In this document: piece after piece, positions 1-8,084 of the stretch
Position numbering within the stretch: the stretch's first letter is position 1
Layout: each line of letters begins with the position of its first letter
NCBI GenBank assembly: GCA_030622265.1
Contig: JAUXGG010000009.1
Coordinates: 1-13,800 of the forward strand
DNA from: Candidatus Eiseniibacteriota bacterium
Lineage (GTDB): Bacteria > Arandabacterota > Arandabacteria > Arandabacterales > Arandabacteraceae
Reading direction: 5' to 3'
Length of the DNA: 13,800 nucleotides
Notes under the pieces: generated by a model
The model's input: the letters and a program-made list of their open reading frames with translations, nothing else
Databases searched by the model: none
Told to the model about the DNA's origin: nothing
Position numbers and translations under genes: made by a program

Positions 1-2
1 AT

Positions 3-1637
3 ACGACTCCCGTCCGCGGTGTGAGCGTGACCTTTGAGTTGAGCAGCGAGTTGGAGCTCTGCGGTGACATCTACAGCAGCATCCGCGAGGGCACTTACCT
101 CAGCGGCGTGGGAGGTACTTACTTCGAGGTGACCAGCCTCGGTGGCGGCCTCTACACGGTGGACTGCGCGATCCTGGGTATTCCCTGTGGTGCGACTGGC
201 AATGGGGTGCTCTTCACGATCGACATAAAGGGCTCCGGCGGCGATGGGACGGGCACGGTCACAGTTACATCAGTAACGGTGCGTGATTGTTCCAATGGTG
301 CGGTTGTTGCCTTCCCCGGCGCGCCTGTTGACGTGACAATAGATCACACGGCACCAGTGGCAATATCGGATCTTGCAGCGAGCCAGGTGAAGAGCGGCAA
401 TGACAGTGATGGTACTACCGAGATCACATTGACGTTCACGGCGCCGGGTGATGCGGCGGTGGTAGAGGTCTACAGAGCGCCCTATGGTGACTATCCTGAG
501 TATGATGATGGCACGGGCGCAGAGCCGGCGGCTCCGGTGAGTTATTCCCCCGGTGCGCCGTGGGTGTTGACCTCCGTCACAGCCAGCGGCCAGACGGACG
601 AGGTGGGCAACCGTGACTTCTGGTACTACGTGGTCTACACGAAGGATGCCTGCGGCAATGTAAGCCTGGTATCCAATAAGACCACGGGTACACTTAATTA
701 TCACCTTGGTGATGTGACGGACGGTTCGACTCCCGGCACCGGCGATAACCTGGTGAACTCGGTGGACATCAGTTTGCTGGGTACCCACTACTGGTCAACG
801 CTTATCCACAATGATCCGGTGAACTACCTGGATGTTGGTCCGACCACGGACTATTCGGTGGATGCATTACCCACTACGGACAACCAGGTGCAGTTCGAGG
901 ATCTGATGGTGTTCGCGATCAACTTCGGCCAGGTGAGCCTCCTGGCGGATCTCTCACCCCGGATGCTTGAGTATCCGGACCTCAGCCTGGTGGTGGACAG
1001 TGGGGTTGGTGACATTGTGACTGCCCGGGTGGTGCTCGAAGGCAACCGGGCGAGTGTCAAGGGTCTTCATGCGGCGATCGACTATGGAGCTGGCCTTGAG
1101 TTGGTGAGTTTCTCCAAGGGTGGTCTGTGGGTAGGCCAGGGTGGCCCCATATTCCTTGAGCACCTTGATGAGAGCGGTGTTGTGCAGGTTGACGGTGCTG
1201 TGCTTGGCCGCGGTGTTTCCATTAACGGCTCAGGTGCGGTTTGTGAGCTCCGGTTCCGTGTAGTGGGCTCGGTAACCGAGCTGCCCCGCCTTGTGAGTGC
1301 GGACCTCAGGGATCGCGATAACGGCGGTTTCCTCAGGGCAGCTGAGCGCAAGGATGTTGGTGAGTCTGAGAGCCTTACGCGTGTGGAGTTTGGTGCACGG
1401 CCTAATCCTTTCAGCGGCGGCACTGCGCTTCACTTTGCGATACCGGTGGCCTGCAGGGCCTCATTGAAGGTCTTCGATGTTAACGGGCGCCTTGTTACGA
1501 CGCTAGTTGAGGAGAATCTCTCGGCGGGCCGTCATCGTGTGGTATGGGAAAGTGCCGGAGTGTCCCCCGGGGTGTATATGGCAATACTCCAGGCGGGCAC
1601 AGAGCGGGAAACACGGAAGTTGACTCTCTTGCCTTAA
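3..1637 (+). CDS. Secreted modular protein, 5'-truncated: cohesin-like, FN3-like, dockerin-like, cohesin-like, sorting-type C-terminus
   Basis: The reading frame is open to the left window edge, so the GTG at 21 is not the real start and the N-terminus is missing. The visible part (about 544 residues) is modular. A cohesin-like beta domain (nt ~3-350) carries 'YTVDCAI' and 'GVLFTIDI'. An FN3-like domain (~351-695) carries 'VEVYRAPYGDYPEYDDGTG' and 'FWYYVVYTKD'. A dockerin-like pair of calcium-loop/helix units lies at 696-926, and a second cohesin-like domain (~981-1330) has 'EGNRASVKGLHAAIDYG' and 'GSGAVCELRF'. A C-terminal Ig-like tail begins with 'RPNPFSGG' and runs through 'LKVFDVNGRLV' and 'SPGVYMAIL'. 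Tails of this kind in FCB bacteria direct type IX secretion or resemble FlgD-Ig domains. An exported, surface-attached scaffold or adhesin role is inferred. The upstream catalytic or binding part, if any, lies outside the window. The gene is a close paralogue of the C-terminal third of the next gene. Confidence 0.85.
   Translation, partial: TTPVRGVSVTFELSSELELCGDIYSSIREGTYLSGVGGTYFEVTSLGGGLYTVDCAILGIPCGATGNGVLFTIDIKGSGGDGTGTVTVTSVTVRDCSNGAVVAFPGAPVDVTIDHTAPVAISDLAASQVKSGNDSDGTTEITLTFTAPGDAAVVEVYRAPYGDYPEYDDGTGAEPAAPVSYSPGAPWVLTSVTASGQTDEVGNRDFWYYVVYTKDACGNVSLVSNKTTGTLNYHLGDVTDGSTPGTGDNLVNSVDISLLGTHYWSTLIHNDPVNYLDVGPTTDYSVDALPTTDNQVQFEDLMVFAINFGQVSLLADLSPRMLEYPDLSLVVDSGVGDIVTARVVLEGNRASVKGLHAAIDYGAGLELVSFSKGGLWVGQGGPIFLEHLDESGVVQVDGAVLGRGVSINGSGAVCELRFRVVGSVTELPRLVSADLRDRDNGGFLRAAERKDVGESESLTRVEFGARPNPFSGGTALHFAIPVACRASLKVFDVNGRLVTTLVEENLSAGRHRVVWESAGVSPGVYMAILQAGTERETRKLTLLP
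696..926 (+). other. Dockerin-like module with expanded calcium loops (copy 1)
   Basis: This segment encodes 'NYHLGDV ... VNSVDISLLGTHYW' followed by 'YLDVGPTTD ... VQFEDLMVFAINF'. This matches the two loop-helix halves of a type I dockerin (canonical GDVNGDGKVNSTDLxLL). In the first loop, eight residues (TDGSTPGT) stand where the canonical loop has one. The second loop is longer still, with about twelve extra residues before 'DNQVQFED'. The acidic and Asn positions at the end of each loop are kept. Over 84 residues starting at 'NKTTGTLNYH', about 59 are identical to the second copy (7051-7280). The dockerin assignment rests on motif reading, not on a profile search. Confidence 0.65.
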
Positions 1638-1656
1638 GGGACGAGTTTCGGCGGAT

Positions 1657-1690
1657 GGTACCGGGGCTCTCTTCTGAGGGTCCCGGTGCC
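1657..1690 (+). terminator. Stem-loop downstream of the first gene
   Basis: GGTACCGGG (1657-1665) pairs with CCCGGTGCC (1682-1690) over nine pairs with one G-T wobble, starting 19 bases after the stop codon. There is no U-tract after it, so it may be a non-canonical terminator or an mRNA 3'-end stabiliser. The stem resembles that of the hairpin after the next gene. Confidence 0.5.
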
Positions 1691-1711
1691 GGAGAAAGAA
1701 ATCGACTGGAG

Positions 1712-1722
1712 AAGGAGGTGAT
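1712..1722 (+). promoter_or_regulatory. Orphan perfect Shine-Dalgarno sequence
   Basis: AAGGAGGTGAT is a full match to the complement of the 16S rRNA 3' end, yet no convincing gene starts after it. The only nearby start is TTG at 1731, which opens a six-codon frame ending with TGA at 1749-1751. It could serve a leader peptide, be a remnant of a lost gene, or be chance. Confidence 0.3.
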
Positions 1723-1855
1723 AAGCGGGATTGCAACTTCAAAGAGTGTGACCTTGCCAAACCTGTGAGGAACGATGTGTTTGGGTGCTTCTGTGAGGGT
1801 CTTTCGGATGGGTCGGATTCCGATAACTGGATGCAGGCCCAGCTGGGGCCACAGC

Positions 1856-1862
1856 AAAGGAG
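1856..1862 (+). promoter_or_regulatory. Ribosome binding site of the giant beta-helix gene
   Basis: AAAGGAG ends seven bases before ATG 1870 and fixes that start, which also gives a clean signal peptide. Six bases upstream lies a small GC hairpin, GGCCC (1836-1840) with GGGCC (1846-1850), close enough to influence ribosome access. Confidence 0.8.
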
Positions 1863-1869
1863 CTAAGAC

Positions 1870-4800
1870 ATGAGAGCAAATGTGATTTGTGTTAGTGCAA
1901 CCATAGTAATGTGTCTGCTGATTGCGGGTGCCGCCGGGGCTACGACCTTCTCGGCCTTCAGCGTGACCGACCAGACACCGACCGCGCCGCTTGCGAATCC
2001 AACGCCCGGGGGTTTCCAGCCCCGCTACATGAGTGGATTCGGTACGAACAACACTTTCACGGTGTTCTTCGAGGACCGGGACGCCGCCAATCTTATATCC
2101 TACGCGGCGACAACCACCGGACCGACAGGATTTCCTGCATCACCGACGGGAACAACCATAATTCCGGAAACTCACTTCTGCGTCAAGGACTGGCCCATAA
2201 ATGTTGGCGGGACAGACTACGACTACCGGGCCTGGGGTTCCGTTGGGAACAACATGGATCATGTTTTCTATGTGTCGAATGATCTTGTCAACTGGGCCGT
2301 GGTGGACACATTCACCATCACCAACCACGTTTCTTTCACGGGGGCCAGGGGATGGGTGTACTACGGGTTCCACGACGTGATCCTCTTAAACGGCACATAC
2401 TATGCCTTCGGCGAGTCTAACCAGGGTCAGACCATGCTGGTCAGGAGCGCCAATGGTGATGAGGTCTGGGAGGCGTTCGCAAGCGTGGGCGGCACTGTGG
2501 CGGGAGACGGCCCGCTTCAGATGCCTGAATCAGCAACTCCAAGCGGAAGCTTCGTAGACCTCGGCCACGATCGAGGATATGGCAATCTTCAGGTAAGGGG
2601 CAATGATGCCGGGTGCTACCTCGCGGTGAATTACGCGGCAAAGCCCAGCCTGGCGCCCGGCGCTCTCGAGACGGCCTTCATCAATCCGGCAAACTGGACC
2701 TGGGATGACGGGAGCACCGGGTTGCCGACGGTTTCTGCGACCCCGGTCCTGCTCCAGACGGGCGAGCATGATGTGAGGGAGTGTTGGGTTGTTCCCAACT
2801 CAGACCCCGATGCCGACTGGGTCATCATGTACGATGCCGATTTCGGAGTCGCAGACGGCGGCAAGGCCCTCGGGTATGCGACGCTTACGCCCCCGCCTCC
2901 GCCACCGGTGCATAACATCACACAGGGCATCGACTATATGACGATACAGGCGGGTGTCGATGCTGCGAACCCTGGTGACGTGATCGAGTGTGATGCAGGG
3001 ACTTATACCGAATACGTCATAATAAACATTGACGACCTCACCATTGTCGGTGCGGGCATCGACCAGAGCATAATCGATTTCGATGGTGTGATCCCTTATT
3101 GGCATTACACCGGCAGTGGTTCCTATTCCAATCGAGGCGGGGTGCTGATCAGCGGCTACGGGAATACCGATGGCGAGACCGAACTCGTCGAGGGCATCAC
3201 CTTCAGCGGATTCACCGTGAAGAACGCCGGACTCAATGTTCCCATTACCGCATCAGGCGCCCATACAGGTGGTGACGATTCAGCTATTCTAACAGATGCT
3301 GGCGCGTCATGGACACCTGGAGCGTTGGTCGGAGAGTGGGTACACAATTACGGCGATAAGGATTCAGACAACGATCCCGCCCGCAGCTACGGGCAGATAA
3401 CAGCCAACACAGCTACGACGGTGACAACAACCCTCACTGGTGGGGTCGAGAACGACTGGGACAACGGTGATACGTACAAGATCACGCCATATGAGAGTTT
3501 CTATGATGCCGAAGGTGACGATCAGGATGATCTGACAGGCATCCAGGTCGGGTCAGGCAAGAACGTCACCATCCAGAACTGCAAGATCGAATACAACGGC
3601 AGTAGGGGTATCCGTTACGGCCGGGCGCGTCTGGGAGATCGGAAAGCGTCCGAGAACCCAACGGTTACCGGCTGTAGGATCACGAACAACACGACCACCG
3701 GCATAGCCATTGGTGATACCGAAGGCACAGCTACGATAACCGGCAATACGGTATCGGACAATTTGCACGCTGACGACCTTGCATTGGGTCGTCATACAAA
3801 AGGCATGCAGCTGAGTGGCAGAAGCAACACCCAATTGCTGACGGGCACAATATCCGGCAATACGGTGAGCGGTAACCGTTATCACGGGATAAACGTCTAC
3901 AGATACACGGACGGGTTCGTGGTAGAGAACAACAACGTCACCGGGCATAACCTGCACTGGGAAGGTGCCGGTATTTTCGTCAATACGGGGTGGGGTTTTA
4001 CCAAGGACTGCAAGAATCACACCGTGAGGAACAACACGGTGACGGGCAATATCAGAGGAATCGTTGTGTACTTCGCGTGGGGCGACAATCCCGGTGATCT
4101 CACCATCGAAGGTAACACCATCACAACGGACGCCGGCACCCACGAGACGGGTCAGGCCGCAATCAAGATAGATTGTGGCTACAACCTGGCCGTCAGAGAC
4201 AACACCATCAGCTGTGACGGTGTCGGAATGCGCGTTCACAGCACCGATTCGCATGATAACACGTTCACCGATAATACCGTGGACGGTGCCATGTTCGCCG
4301 GTATCTATGTCACATCAGGTGCTCACGACAACACGTTCACAGGCAATACGATCAAGAACACGACGAGTGACACCTTCACCCAGTATGCCGATTGGGGGAC
4401 TCATACCGGCGGCGATAACGAGGTGGACCTAACGGACAACACCAAGTCATGGACGCCGGACGCATTTGTGGGTTTTGAGGTGTTGAACCTGACGGACGGC
4501 AGTTCGGGCGCCATTACGGCGAATACCGCTACCACGGTGACCGCGATGCTCTCGGGCGGTACCGAAGATGACTGGGACACTGCCGATGAGTATAACATCG
4601 TGTATGACGAGACCAGGGCAGTCGGTATCTTCCTGCGTGGCGGATGCTGTTATGCCGGGGGACATGCCGGAACAGGCAATGTCTTCAATTCCAACGGGGT
4701 TTCCTGGAACGCCGGTGGCGGGATGGAGAACCAGGTCACCACGATGACGGTAGATGCATCCGCGAACTGGTGGGGCAGCACGGATGCAGCTACGGTGGGT

Positions 4801-7800
4801 GCGGGGATCAGCGGCAATGTCGATTACACCCCTTGGCTTGACGGCGGGAGTGAGACATATCCGGGTTTCGACGGGGACTTCTCCACGCTGTATGTCGATG
4901 ATAACAGCGCGCAGACTGGTGCGAACATGCGCATCCAGGAGGCCGTGGATCTTGTCACAGCCAGCACGGTCAACGTGATGGACGGCACATATGGTGCCGA
5001 TGTGACAACCGGCATGGCTGTCTACATCACCAAGGACGGGCTCAATCTCATTGGTCAGTCCCAGTCCGGTACGGTCATAGACGGTGCCGTAGGTGGGGTG
5101 GGGAGCTCCGGCTTATACTGGCCCAAAGGGATTCACGTGCAGGCCGACAATGTCACCCTGAGAAATCTCACTGTTCAGGGATTCACCGGAGACCTGGTGA
5201 GCTCAGGTGGCTATGGAGTTCTCTTCCGGGACTACGATCATGATGAACCGGGCGAAGGGTACATCTACTACACCGGCGGCACTGTCGAGAACGTCACCTC
5301 GCAAGACAACTGCTATCCGATGTATGCGCTCGTCCATCATAACCTGACAGTGCGCAATTGCCAGATTCAGAACAACGCCGGTGACGGCATGTTCATCGCC
5401 AGGGAATGTGATGGCGCCACGATCACGGATAATACGGTGCTCAACTCCGGCGATCACGGCATCTGGGTCGGCAAGTGCTGGACGGGACTCGGGCCTTCCG
5501 ACAATGCTACCATCACCGGTAACGCAATCGATGGTGCGCGCGAAAGTGGAATAACCTTCTGTGCGAGTGACGGAGCAACGATTACGGGGAACACCATCAC
5601 CAATGTTGCGGGTGAGTTATACGGATTAGGCGGCCTGAGTCTCAAGGATGGTTCCTCTAATGTGACCGCGAACTACAACCTGATTTATGGTAATGACGGC
5701 ACTTGGGGCGGCCATAGCGGCACTGGCCACGGAATCGGTATCGATGGCACCCCGTCGAATATCGATCTCAGGTGGAATAGCGTATACGCCAATGCCGGTG
5801 ATGGGTGCCACAACTACTCAACCGTTGATGTCGGTGCAACCCACTGTTGGTGGGGGGATGCCACCGGTCCCGGTGGTGTGGGGCCAGGCTCAGGCGATGA
5901 GATTACCGCCCATGTCCTGTTCGATCCCTGGATCGGCAAGGCCGGCGGCGAGAACATTGTCTGCGTTCCCGACCCCGAGTACCTGAACGTGGCTGATCCC
6001 ATCAAGACCGTTGAGGTCAAGTACCTTGGCGGCGGTGGTGGTCTTGTCTACGGTTACTCGATCAAGTTCTCGTGGGACGGCTCTAAGGTAAGCACCGATC
6101 CGGGCAAGGTGCTCCAGGGCAGCTTGCTATCAGACATGGGAACGACCTATTTCTTTAAGAATCCCAGTGGAACCAATGAGATCACAGTAGACTGCGCCCT
6201 TAGCGGTGATTGGCCTGGAGTGAGCGGACCCGGCACTCTCTTCACCATCGAGTTCACGGGCCTGGATGTTGGCACGAGCCCCATAGACGTGACCGTGATC
6301 AAGGTGAGGGACAAAGCCAACAACCCGCTCTCGGGTTTCTATGAGGACGACGGACTGCTCGTGGTTGACGTGAGCAACCCGGACGTGACCAATGTCCTGA
6401 TCGAGAACCTGACGCTTGCCCACACGGACGATTACATCAAGAACACCGATGCGGCCCGGGTGACGGCAACGGTTACGGATGACGATCCGGCATTCGGTAT
6501 CGGAAACATTATCGCGGATCTTACCGGCTTGGGCGATAGCGCCGCAGTGAACCCGGATACGTATGCCGGTGGGCTTGCCACGTGGACTACGGCGCTTACC
6601 GGTGTAACGTGTACGCCGGCAAATGGGGTTGTGACGGTAACAGTGACTGCCACAGACAACCTGGGTAACACGGATTCCGACTCCGACGGCATCATAGCAG
6701 ACAACATACCGCCGGCAACCATAGCCAACCTTTCAGCCGGGCAGGTAAAGAGCGGCAATGACGCCGACGGCACAACTCGGATTACCCTTACTTTTACGGC
6801 TCCGGGAGATGCCTACGAAACGGAAGTCTACAATGCAGGTTTCGGCGACTATCCGGAATACGACGACGGCACGGGCTCAGAGCCCGCTGGCCCCGCGTAT
6901 CCTCCGGCGGCGCCATGGGCGGTGACGGCAGTAACTGCCACTGGCCAGGATGATGAACCTGCTCTCCGCGATTTCTGGTACTACGTGGTCTTCACCAAGG
7001 ACATTGCCTACAATGTATCTGCGGTGAGCAACAAGACCACGGGTACCCTCAACTACCACCTGGGTGATGTGAGCGATGGCGCCACGCCCGGCCAGGGTGA
7101 TAACTATGTCAACTCGGTCGACTTCTCGCTCATGGGTACCTCGTACTGGAAGGGCGACGGAGATGGGGGTTACCTCAATTACTGTGATGTAGGCCCCACA
7201 ACGGATCTTTCGACCGATAAGCTTCCTACCACGGATGACAAGATAGATTTCGAAGATCTTATGATGTTCGCCATCAACTTCACCACGGTTACCTTCACGG
7301 CTGGGGGTGATCCGGAAGCCATGCCGGCGATAGAGAGGCCTGCGCTCCGGCTTGAGTGGGATGAGCAGGGTGAGGACCGTACTGACGTGCTGGTGGCCCA
7401 CCTCATGCTTGAGGGCAACTCGAGAGCGGTGAAAGGCCTCCACAGCGAGATCTCCTATGATGGTAACAGCCTGGAGCTGGTTGGCATTACAGCCGGTTCA
7501 CTGCTGGCAGAACAGGGCGCACCGGTGTTTACCGAGCATCACAATGGAGCCGGGCTCGTCCAGTTTGATGCCGCGGTTCTTGGCCGCAAGCTGACTATCC
7601 GGGGTTCGGGTGAGGTAGCTGAGCTGAGATTCCGGCTGACCGGAACAGTGAAGCGGCTGCCTGCGCTCAAGTCGGCAGCGCTCAGGGATTTCAGGAACCG
7701 TGCGATCCGGTGGAGCGTGGAGCCCGAGATGGTCGATGAGGTGGTTCCTGCATCGACGATGCCAGGAATGCTCAGCCTGGGTGCGAGCCCGAATCCGTTC

Positions 7801-8040
7801 AGCGGTTCGACCCGGATTCGCCTGAGTCTTCCTTCCACATCCAGGGTGTCATTGAGGGTCTATGATGTCAGCGGCCGCCTGGTTCGGACTCTGGCGGATG
7901 ACTCGATGACAGCGGGAGAGCACAACGTGGAGTGGAACGGCCGGACAGCGAGCGGTGAGCAGGTAGCGGCCGGTGTGTATGTAGCGGTATTAAAGGTTGA
8001 GGGCGGCAAGGTATCGCAGAAACTCTTTGTGCTGCCTTGA
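1870..8040 (+). CDS. Giant secreted protein: propeller-like domain, parallel beta-helix, cohesin-like and dockerin-like modules, sorting-type C-terminus
   Basis: The 2056-residue product begins with a signal peptide (about 1-24, hydrophobic core VSATIVMCLLIAGAAGA). Residues ~25-340 read like a five-bladed propeller related to GH43/GH32/GH130 ('VNWAVVDTF', 'HDVILLNGTYYAFGES', 'ECWVVP', 'DWVIMYDADFG'), but I cannot assign catalytic acids. A PPPPPP linker (~342-347) leads into a right-handed parallel beta-helix (~349-995) and a second one (~998-1364). These have many 'ITGNTV.GN..GI.V'-type turns, and blocks end in 'NWWG' and 'HCWWGD' motifs. Then follow a cohesin-like domain (~1368-1503), an Ig-like domain (~1504-1614), an FN3-like domain (~1615-1727), an expanded-loop dockerin-like module (~1728-1804), a second cohesin-like domain (~1826-1945) and a C-terminal sorting-type domain from 'SPNPFSGS' (~1970-2056). 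Polysaccharide binding or cleavage at the cell surface is the likely role; substrate and activity are unknown. Confidence 0.88.
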   Translation: MRANVICVSATIVMCLLIAGAAGATTFSAFSVTDQTPTAPLANPTPGGFQPRYMSGFGTNNTFTVFFEDRDAANLISYAATTTGPTGFPASPTGTTIIPETHFCVKDWPINVGGTDYDYRAWGSVGNNMDHVFYVSNDLVNWAVVDTFTITNHVSFTGARGWVYYGFHDVILLNGTYYAFGESNQGQTMLVRSANGDEVWEAFASVGGTVAGDGPLQMPESATPSGSFVDLGHDRGYGNLQVRGNDAGCYLAVNYAAKPSLAPGALETAFINPANWTWDDGSTGLPTVSATPVLLQTGEHDVRECWVVPNSDPDADWVIMYDADFGVADGGKALGYATLTPPPPPPVHNITQGIDYMTIQAGVDAANPGDVIECDAGTYTEYVIINIDDLTIVGAGIDQSIIDFDGVIPYWHYTGSGSYSNRGGVLISGYGNTDGETELVEGITFSGFTVKNAGLNVPITASGAHTGGDDSAILTDAGASWTPGALVGEWVHNYGDKDSDNDPARSYGQITANTATTVTTTLTGGVENDWDNGDTYKITPYESFYDAEGDDQDDLTGIQVGSGKNVTIQNCKIEYNGSRGIRYGRARLGDRKASENPTVTGCRITNNTTTGIAIGDTEGTATITGNTVSDNLHADDLALGRHTKGMQLSGRSNTQLLTGTISGNTVSGNRYHGINVYRYTDGFVVENNNVTGHNLHWEGAGIFVNTGWGFTKDCKNHTVRNNTVTGNIRGIVVYFAWGDNPGDLTIEGNTITTDAGTHETGQAAIKIDCGYNLAVRDNTISCDGVGMRVHSTDSHDNTFTDNTVDGAMFAGIYVTSGAHDNTFTGNTIKNTTSDTFTQYADWGTHTGGDNEVDLTDNTKSWTPDAFVGFEVLNLTDGSSGAITANTATTVTAMLSGGTEDDWDTADEYNIVYDETRAVGIFLRGGCCYAGGHAGTGNVFNSNGVSWNAGGGMENQVTTMTVDASANWWGSTDAATVGAGISGNVDYTPWLDGGSETYPGFDGDFSTLYVDDNSAQTGANMRIQEAVDLVTASTVNVMDGTYGADVTTGMAVYITKDGLNLIGQSQSGTVIDGAVGGVGSSGLYWPKGIHVQADNVTLRNLTVQGFTGDLVSSGGYGVLFRDYDHDEPGEGYIYYTGGTVENVTSQDNCYPMYALVHHNLTVRNCQIQNNAGDGMFIARECDGATITDNTVLNSGDHGIWVGKCWTGLGPSDNATITGNAIDGARESGITFCASDGATITGNTITNVAGELYGLGGLSLKDGSSNVTANYNLIYGNDGTWGGHSGTGHGIGIDGTPSNIDLRWNSVYANAGDGCHNYSTVDVGATHCWWGDATGPGGVGPGSGDEITAHVLFDPWIGKAGGENIVCVPDPEYLNVADPIKTVEVKYLGGGGGLVYGYSIKFSWDGSKVSTDPGKVLQGSLLSDMGTTYFFKNPSGTNEITVDCALSGDWPGVSGPGTLFTIEFTGLDVGTSPIDVTVIKVRDKANNPLSGFYEDDGLLVVDVSNPDVTNVLIENLTLAHTDDYIKNTDAARVTATVTDDDPAFGIGNIIADLTGLGDSAAVNPDTYAGGLATWTTALTGVTCTPANGVVTVTVTATDNLGNTDSDSDGIIADNIPPATIANLSAGQVKSGNDADGTTRITLTFTAPGDAYETEVYNAGFGDYPEYDDGTGSEPAGPAYPPAAPWAVTAVTATGQDDEPALRDFWYYVVFTKDIAYNVSAVSNKTTGTLNYHLGDVSDGATPGQGDNYVNSVDFSLMGTSYWKGDGDGGYLNYCDVGPTTDLSTDKLPTTDDKIDFEDLMMFAINFTTVTFTAGGDPEAMPAIERPALRLEWDEQGEDRTDVLVAHLMLEGNSRAVKGLHSEISYDGNSLELVGITAGSLLAEQGAPVFTEHHNGAGLVQFDAAVLGRKLTIRGSGEVAELRFRLTGTVKRLPALKSAALRDFRNRAIRWSVEPEMVDEVVPASTMPGMLSLGASPNPFSGSTRIRLSLPSTSRVSLRVYDVSGRLVRTLADDSMTAGEHNVEWNGRTASGEQVAAGVYVAVLKVEGGKVSQKLFVLP
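3256..3483 (+). repeat. Insert module, copy A, within the first beta-helix
   Basis: This encodes residues ~463-538 of the giant protein, 'GAHTGGD ... SWTPGALVGEWV ... ITANTATTVTTTLTGG ... NDWDNGDTYKI'. It interrupts the beta-helix rungs and recurs at 4396-4599. About 40 of 68 aligned residues are identical; copy A has an eight-residue extra loop (around GDKDSDNDPARS). It looks like a compact independent beta module in a helix loop. Confidence 0.75.
4396..4599 (+). repeat. Insert module, copy B, within the first beta-helix
   Basis: This encodes residues ~843-910, 'GTHTGGD ... SWTPDAFVGFEV ... LTDGSSGAITANTATTVTAM ... DDWDTADEYNI'. It is the second copy of the module at 3256-3483, again placed between beta-helix rungs. 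The synonymous codons differ strongly between copies, so the duplication is not recent or was acquired twice. Confidence 0.75.
7051..7280 (+). other. Dockerin-like module with expanded calcium loops (copy 2)
   Basis: This encodes 'NYHLGDV', an eight-residue insert (SDGATPGQ), 'GDNYVNSVDFSLMGTSYW', then 'CDVGPTTD', an insert, and 'DDKIDFEDLMMFAINF'. Both inserts have exactly the same length as in copy 1 at 696-926, so the long loops are a conserved design and not sequencing noise. Flanked by an FN3-like domain upstream and a cohesin-like domain downstream. Confidence 0.65.
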
Positions 8041-8056
8041 TGAGCTCTGCTAAGAT

Positions 8057-8084
8057 GGTTCCGGGGTCTTCGGGCCCCGGAACC
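8057..8084 (+). terminator. UUCG-capped stem-loop after the giant gene
   Basis: A 12-pair stem (8057-8068 with 8073-8084, one T-G wobble) is closed by C-TTCG-G, the most stable RNA tetraloop. It starts 16 bases after the stop codon. No U-tract follows, so intrinsic termination is not certain; 3'-end protection of the long mRNA is an alternative. Confidence 0.65.

Noticed and set aside
21..23. GTG at 21 as the true start of the first protein.
   Set aside because: The frame is open to the window edge, no ribosome binding site precedes the GTG, and starting there would cut off the first strand of a cohesin-like domain and leave no signal peptide.
270..788. Long open frames on the minus strand opposite the modular genes, such as 270-788, 3553-4254 and 6877-7443, and opposite the S9 peptidase (12167-13159).
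   Set aside because: They lie antisense to strongly supported domain-bearing genes. Their proteins are Arg/His/Val-rich with no motif, as expected of mirror frames in GC-rich coding DNA.
1740..1862. Possible c-di-GMP (GEMM) or other riboswitch in the leaders at 1740-1862 and 8110-8203, prompted by CAAACC and GCGCAAAG strings.
   Set aside because: The conserved GEMM core, its GNRA tetraloop and receptor, and the second helix cannot be laid out in either leader. The matches are short and isolated.
3541..5700. Recurring short DNA strings such as GGCAATACGGT and AACACCATCAC, considered as a DNA-level repeat array.
   Set aside because: They follow the codons of the repeated 'ITGNTV' turns of the beta-helix and have irregular spacing, so the protein repeat explains them.
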